Made by a program: the position numbers and the translations under genes | Assembly: GCF_037038585.1 (NCBI RefSeq) | Contig: NC_092521.1 | Span: 106,594,398 to 106,658,397 of the forward strand | Direction: 5' to 3' | Origin: Patagioenas fasciata | Lineage: Eukaryota; Chordata; Aves; Columbiformes; Columbidae | Length of the DNA stretch: 64,000 bases | Notes under the pieces: model-generated | The model's database searches: none | Seen by the model: only the letters and a program-made list of their open reading frames with translations | What the model was told of the DNA's origin: nothing | Part shown: positions 61,018 through 64,000 of the stretch, one piece after another | How positions within the stretch are numbered: the stretch's first letter is position 1 | Layout: each line of letters starts with the position of its first letter

Positions 61018-63948
61018 TTAGCATTTTTGGGTTGTTCGGTTTACTTCATTTGACTTATCCTTGTGGGTGCTGTTTGTAGTTGTTCCCTAATGAATAAGTG
61101 CTCTGAAGACCTGTAAAACTGAGAAGGGAAAAACACTTCAAAACAGAGTTCGGAATGCTCAAGCAGGCACAATTTTTTGCTTTGTTGTACTCGAAGTGGT
61201 GAGGGAACTGAACATGTGTGCAGAGCAGATTGAGGTTTTCCGATGAGTCATTAGCAATTTTTGACAGCTCTCAGAGAAGTTTGCCCTCAGAAGAAGCTTG
61301 CTCCATTCATTTGTTCATGACACCAAATTGGGCACTGGTTTTGTTTGTTTACCATGGCCATGAAATTTGCTGTACATGCTATTTGGTGAGTTTCAGTTCA
61401 AGTGACTCTGACTTACTTTATTCAGAACTCAAGTTCTGCATTTTCTGAAAGAGAAGTGTTATATGAATATTGAGTGCAACTTCAGTGCAATATGACTGAT
61501 ACAGTGAAGTGTTTCAGGTGTAGCTGGATCTGTTAGTTAATGAAGAAATTTCTTTATTGGAAAAAGCTTGAGTTCACCTGAATTTACAAGAATACAAACT
61601 GAGGATATCACAGATTGAGGCATATTGCCTAGAGGCACAGACAAGTTCCTAGGTATCATAATTATTGCTGAGCAGTATTCAGCAGGAGAAGTACTCAAGA
61701 GTGAGGCAGTCAGTGGGAAAGCAATGGAAAAAAGAAAATACTCCTATTTAAAAGTGGTGTGAAAAGGTCTAGGGAAGACAGGAGGGAACATTTCTGGGGT
61801 GATATTTTCAGCCTGCATAGGTCTTTGAATATAGGGTTTCTGGGAAGTGCAACAGTTGAGATGACTTTGAGGCCACACAGTCTATGTATGCTGTTATGCC
61901 TTTGTGTTGATGGAGATAAAGAATTGGAAGGTCTGAGTTACATGTCATTTCAACCAGACTGTTCTGCACTTCAGGAGTAAAAACTGTGTTCCTTGGTTGT
62001 GTTTTGTCTCTTTTAGTTATTTGTCTCATGGTAGCATTCAAGATTTAATTTTTAAGGTTGTCTATTTATAATTAATAAATTAGGAGGAAGAGGCAATGAC
62101 AGATGAATTTTACACATGCAGACTTCAGCAAGGTACACTGAAGAATAATAGATTATTTGGCTGTAAGGTCTATACCAGGTGGTATTTAAAGATGCCCTTT
62201 TGTTTTCTTTATTTGTAGTTGAATAATTTTAAGGTGTGCTAATTCTATTAGTTACCCATGCTGTAGCAAAAAGATGATTGATTAATCATGAATAGTTGTA
62301 TACGCATTTGTTTCCTAACCAAATAATCAAAACTTTCTGAAGGGGAAAGAGATACACGCTGGCTCACTGAAGAAAAAACTAAAACCTTTTCTTCTGTTAA
62401 TTCTTGTGTTTGTATACACAGCACTGCTTCCGAAAATGTGATGTAATTTCAGAAACCAGTCCTCTGAGTACCTCCTTTATTGATAGCTTTCTTTTGTAAG
62501 TGTAGTGAAACTGAGTTACTGCTGATGTTTCAAGTATGTTCATGCACAAATATATTAACCTTTCTTCTTTTCAAAGTTACTTAGGTGCATGTCATCCCAG
62601 TCAAAAAAACTCTGTTATCTCAATTTTAGAGATGGCTCACAGATGCGTGGAAAAAGGAAACCATTTGTTCATGTTTTCCCAGAAGTCTGTGGTGGAGCAG
62701 GGAGCTTTTGACATTTCCAAGATCCAGATGACAGAGTGGTAGCTGAAATGGTTTGTGTCGTAGCTCCCTTTTATCTAATTTTCTGTATAGTCTCTCTGCA
62801 ATGGTTGCAGTGGAAAACTTGTGAGCCGTACTGGAATGAGAGACCTTCGAAGCCCAAGGATGGATTTAGCATGTGGAATTTGAAAGTAAAGCCCCTGCTC
62901 CCAGTCCATCACTTCCTTCCCATTAATGGTCCCTGGCACAGCTCATGTTGTTTCATGTATTGTTGGAGCACCTGATATTGCTTGTCAGTGAACCATATCA
63001 TTCTGTATCTGACAATTTCACAAATTATACATTCTTCAATATAGTGGAGCTGATGGATGTAATGTGGGTCATAGCAGGATAGATTTGCTTTCAAGATCCC
63101 AGTAGCTTTGCATCCTTAATCTGCCCAGTGTTCTGATGTGGTAACAACTGGCTGTATTAATGTTGCCCTTGTAGCTTACCAACCCTATCGGCTACTAGGT
63201 TTCCTTTTTCTAAACTTTTTGAAAAAAACGGGAATTTTGACACTTGGGTAGGAATGAAACTGGACCATTTGTGTGAACACTGGATTTCTTCAGGCTGTTT
63301 TGGGAAGAGTGTAGCTTTTTTTTTTGGTCTGTGCTTTAGCAGAACAAGAATCTCTTTTCAGACTGTCTCCAAATCATAATAGTTTTCAGCTTGCCGAAGA
63401 GGAAGGTATGCAATAGTTTAACATCACAGATGCCCTTTTAAGATTTAACTAAGGTATTATGTAAAATACAGTTGAGCAGTGACAGCTCAATTGTGAATAA
63501 TGTCCTGGAAATACTAGAAAAACTATCTCTCATCATGTGTATATTTGCTTTTCCTAACGTCTTTAGCTTCTCACATGCACTTTTTCATACTTATAAAGCA
63601 AATATACTTCAAATAATCTGTTTTACAGATGATAGATATTAGTTTAGCTGTATTAACATTTGGAAAGGACTGACATATCTCTGTGTGATGCTGCTACCAT
63701 TTCCAACCTCAACCTGCCATGCGTCTTTTTGATGAAGCATGGTATCATGTTTGATAGGCAATGGGGATAAAATTGTCTCTCAGCTATCTGCATGTACATG
63801 TCTGGGGATGGAGGGGGAAGGGAAGAGAACATAGTCTTTCAAAGACAAAAGGAGGGTGTGTGTATTCTGGGGAGGATCATATTAATCTAAAAGAGCTAGA
63901 TGCCTGCTTTGAGCTTGACTTTTTGCTCTGGGAGGGACTGGAGGGATG

Positions 63949-63989
63949 TAGTGTGTGTGTGTGTGTATGTGTGTGTATGTGTGTGTATG
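63949..63989. repeat. TG/TATG microsatellite
   Basis: A run of TG dinucleotides is interrupted every ten bases by TA, giving three TATGTGTGTG-like units. It ends in a purine-rich GGAGGGGGAGG sequence at the window edge. Confidence 0.95.
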
Positions 63990-64000
63990 GAGGGGGAGGT

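Larger units (their letters stand above)
52666..64000. other. AT-rich sequence downstream of CpG island 2, possible long first intron
   Basis: About 11.3 kb with no firm exon. Simple repeats seen are a CT tract (about 53774-53789), a T-run of 17 (58545-58561), a TTTA repeat (59313-59332) and the TG repeat at the right edge. Two weakly coding-like stretches are listed separately (54503-54697 plus; about 60430-61017 minus). A 16-arm-base hairpin lies at 56696-56721. Nothing else is supportable. Confidence 0.5.

Noticed and set aside
62560-63180. Coding-like minus-strand frame (about 90 stop-free codons near 62640-62900) as a transposase or gene relic
   Set aside because: No recognised motif in any frame, and stop-free runs of this length are expected by chance here.
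1-64000. tRNA, rRNA, CRISPR, bacterial operons, LTR retrovirus or mitochondrial insertions
   Set aside because: No cloverleaf with A/B boxes, rRNA core, regularly spaced repeats, LTR pair or mitochondrial gene order was seen on reading both strands. Short degenerate copies could be missed without a search tool.

Overview
This window reads as nuclear DNA from a bird, or less likely a related sauropsid. It is AT-rich with runs of stop codons in all frames, and has no bacterial gene layout, ribosome binding sites or operons. The recognisable repeats are mainly CR1 (chicken repeat 1) LINE fragments with the typical octamer 3' tail. They are sparse, as in birds. No complete protein-coding gene can be read. 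The only clear coding relics are broken CR1 reverse-transcriptase ORFs.

Layout. 1-13.8 kb is unique sequence holding a short CR1 piece (3062-3324, + strand) and a nested pair of CR1s on the - strand: an outer copy split into 7504-8080 and 5951-6141, with a younger copy (6142-7503) inside it. 13.79-15.16 kb is a CR1 whose middle third (14375-14799) is inverted while both flanks are on the + strand. 18.95-19.78 kb is a strong CpG island. 19.8-51 kb is largely featureless. It holds a 243-bp foldback hAT-type element with an 8-bp target duplication (23194-23436), a 220-bp terminal-inverted-repeat element with internal direct repeats (34973-35192), a purine-rich tract (36.3-36.56 kb), and a small GC-rich patch beside a TTA/TTG microsatellite (38.45-38.65 kb). 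51.49-52.67 kb is a second, larger CpG island. 52.7-64 kb is again AT-rich, and would fit a long first intron of a gene starting in that island.

Functional reading. The two CpG islands, about 32 kb apart, are the best candidate promoters. Each has good + strand splice-donor motifs, and the second has an ATG in a near-ideal Kozak context (51526). The second also has a good donor on the - strand, so divergent transcription is possible. I could not identify the gene from either island, and no downstream exon is convincing. Two stretches (54503-54697 on + and about 60.4-61.0 kb on -) look mildly coding but are unassigned.

The most informative structures are the transposon histories: the nested CR1 pair, the CR1 with an internal inversion, and the two non-autonomous DNA elements, one of which could fold into a hairpin RNA of about 90 bp.
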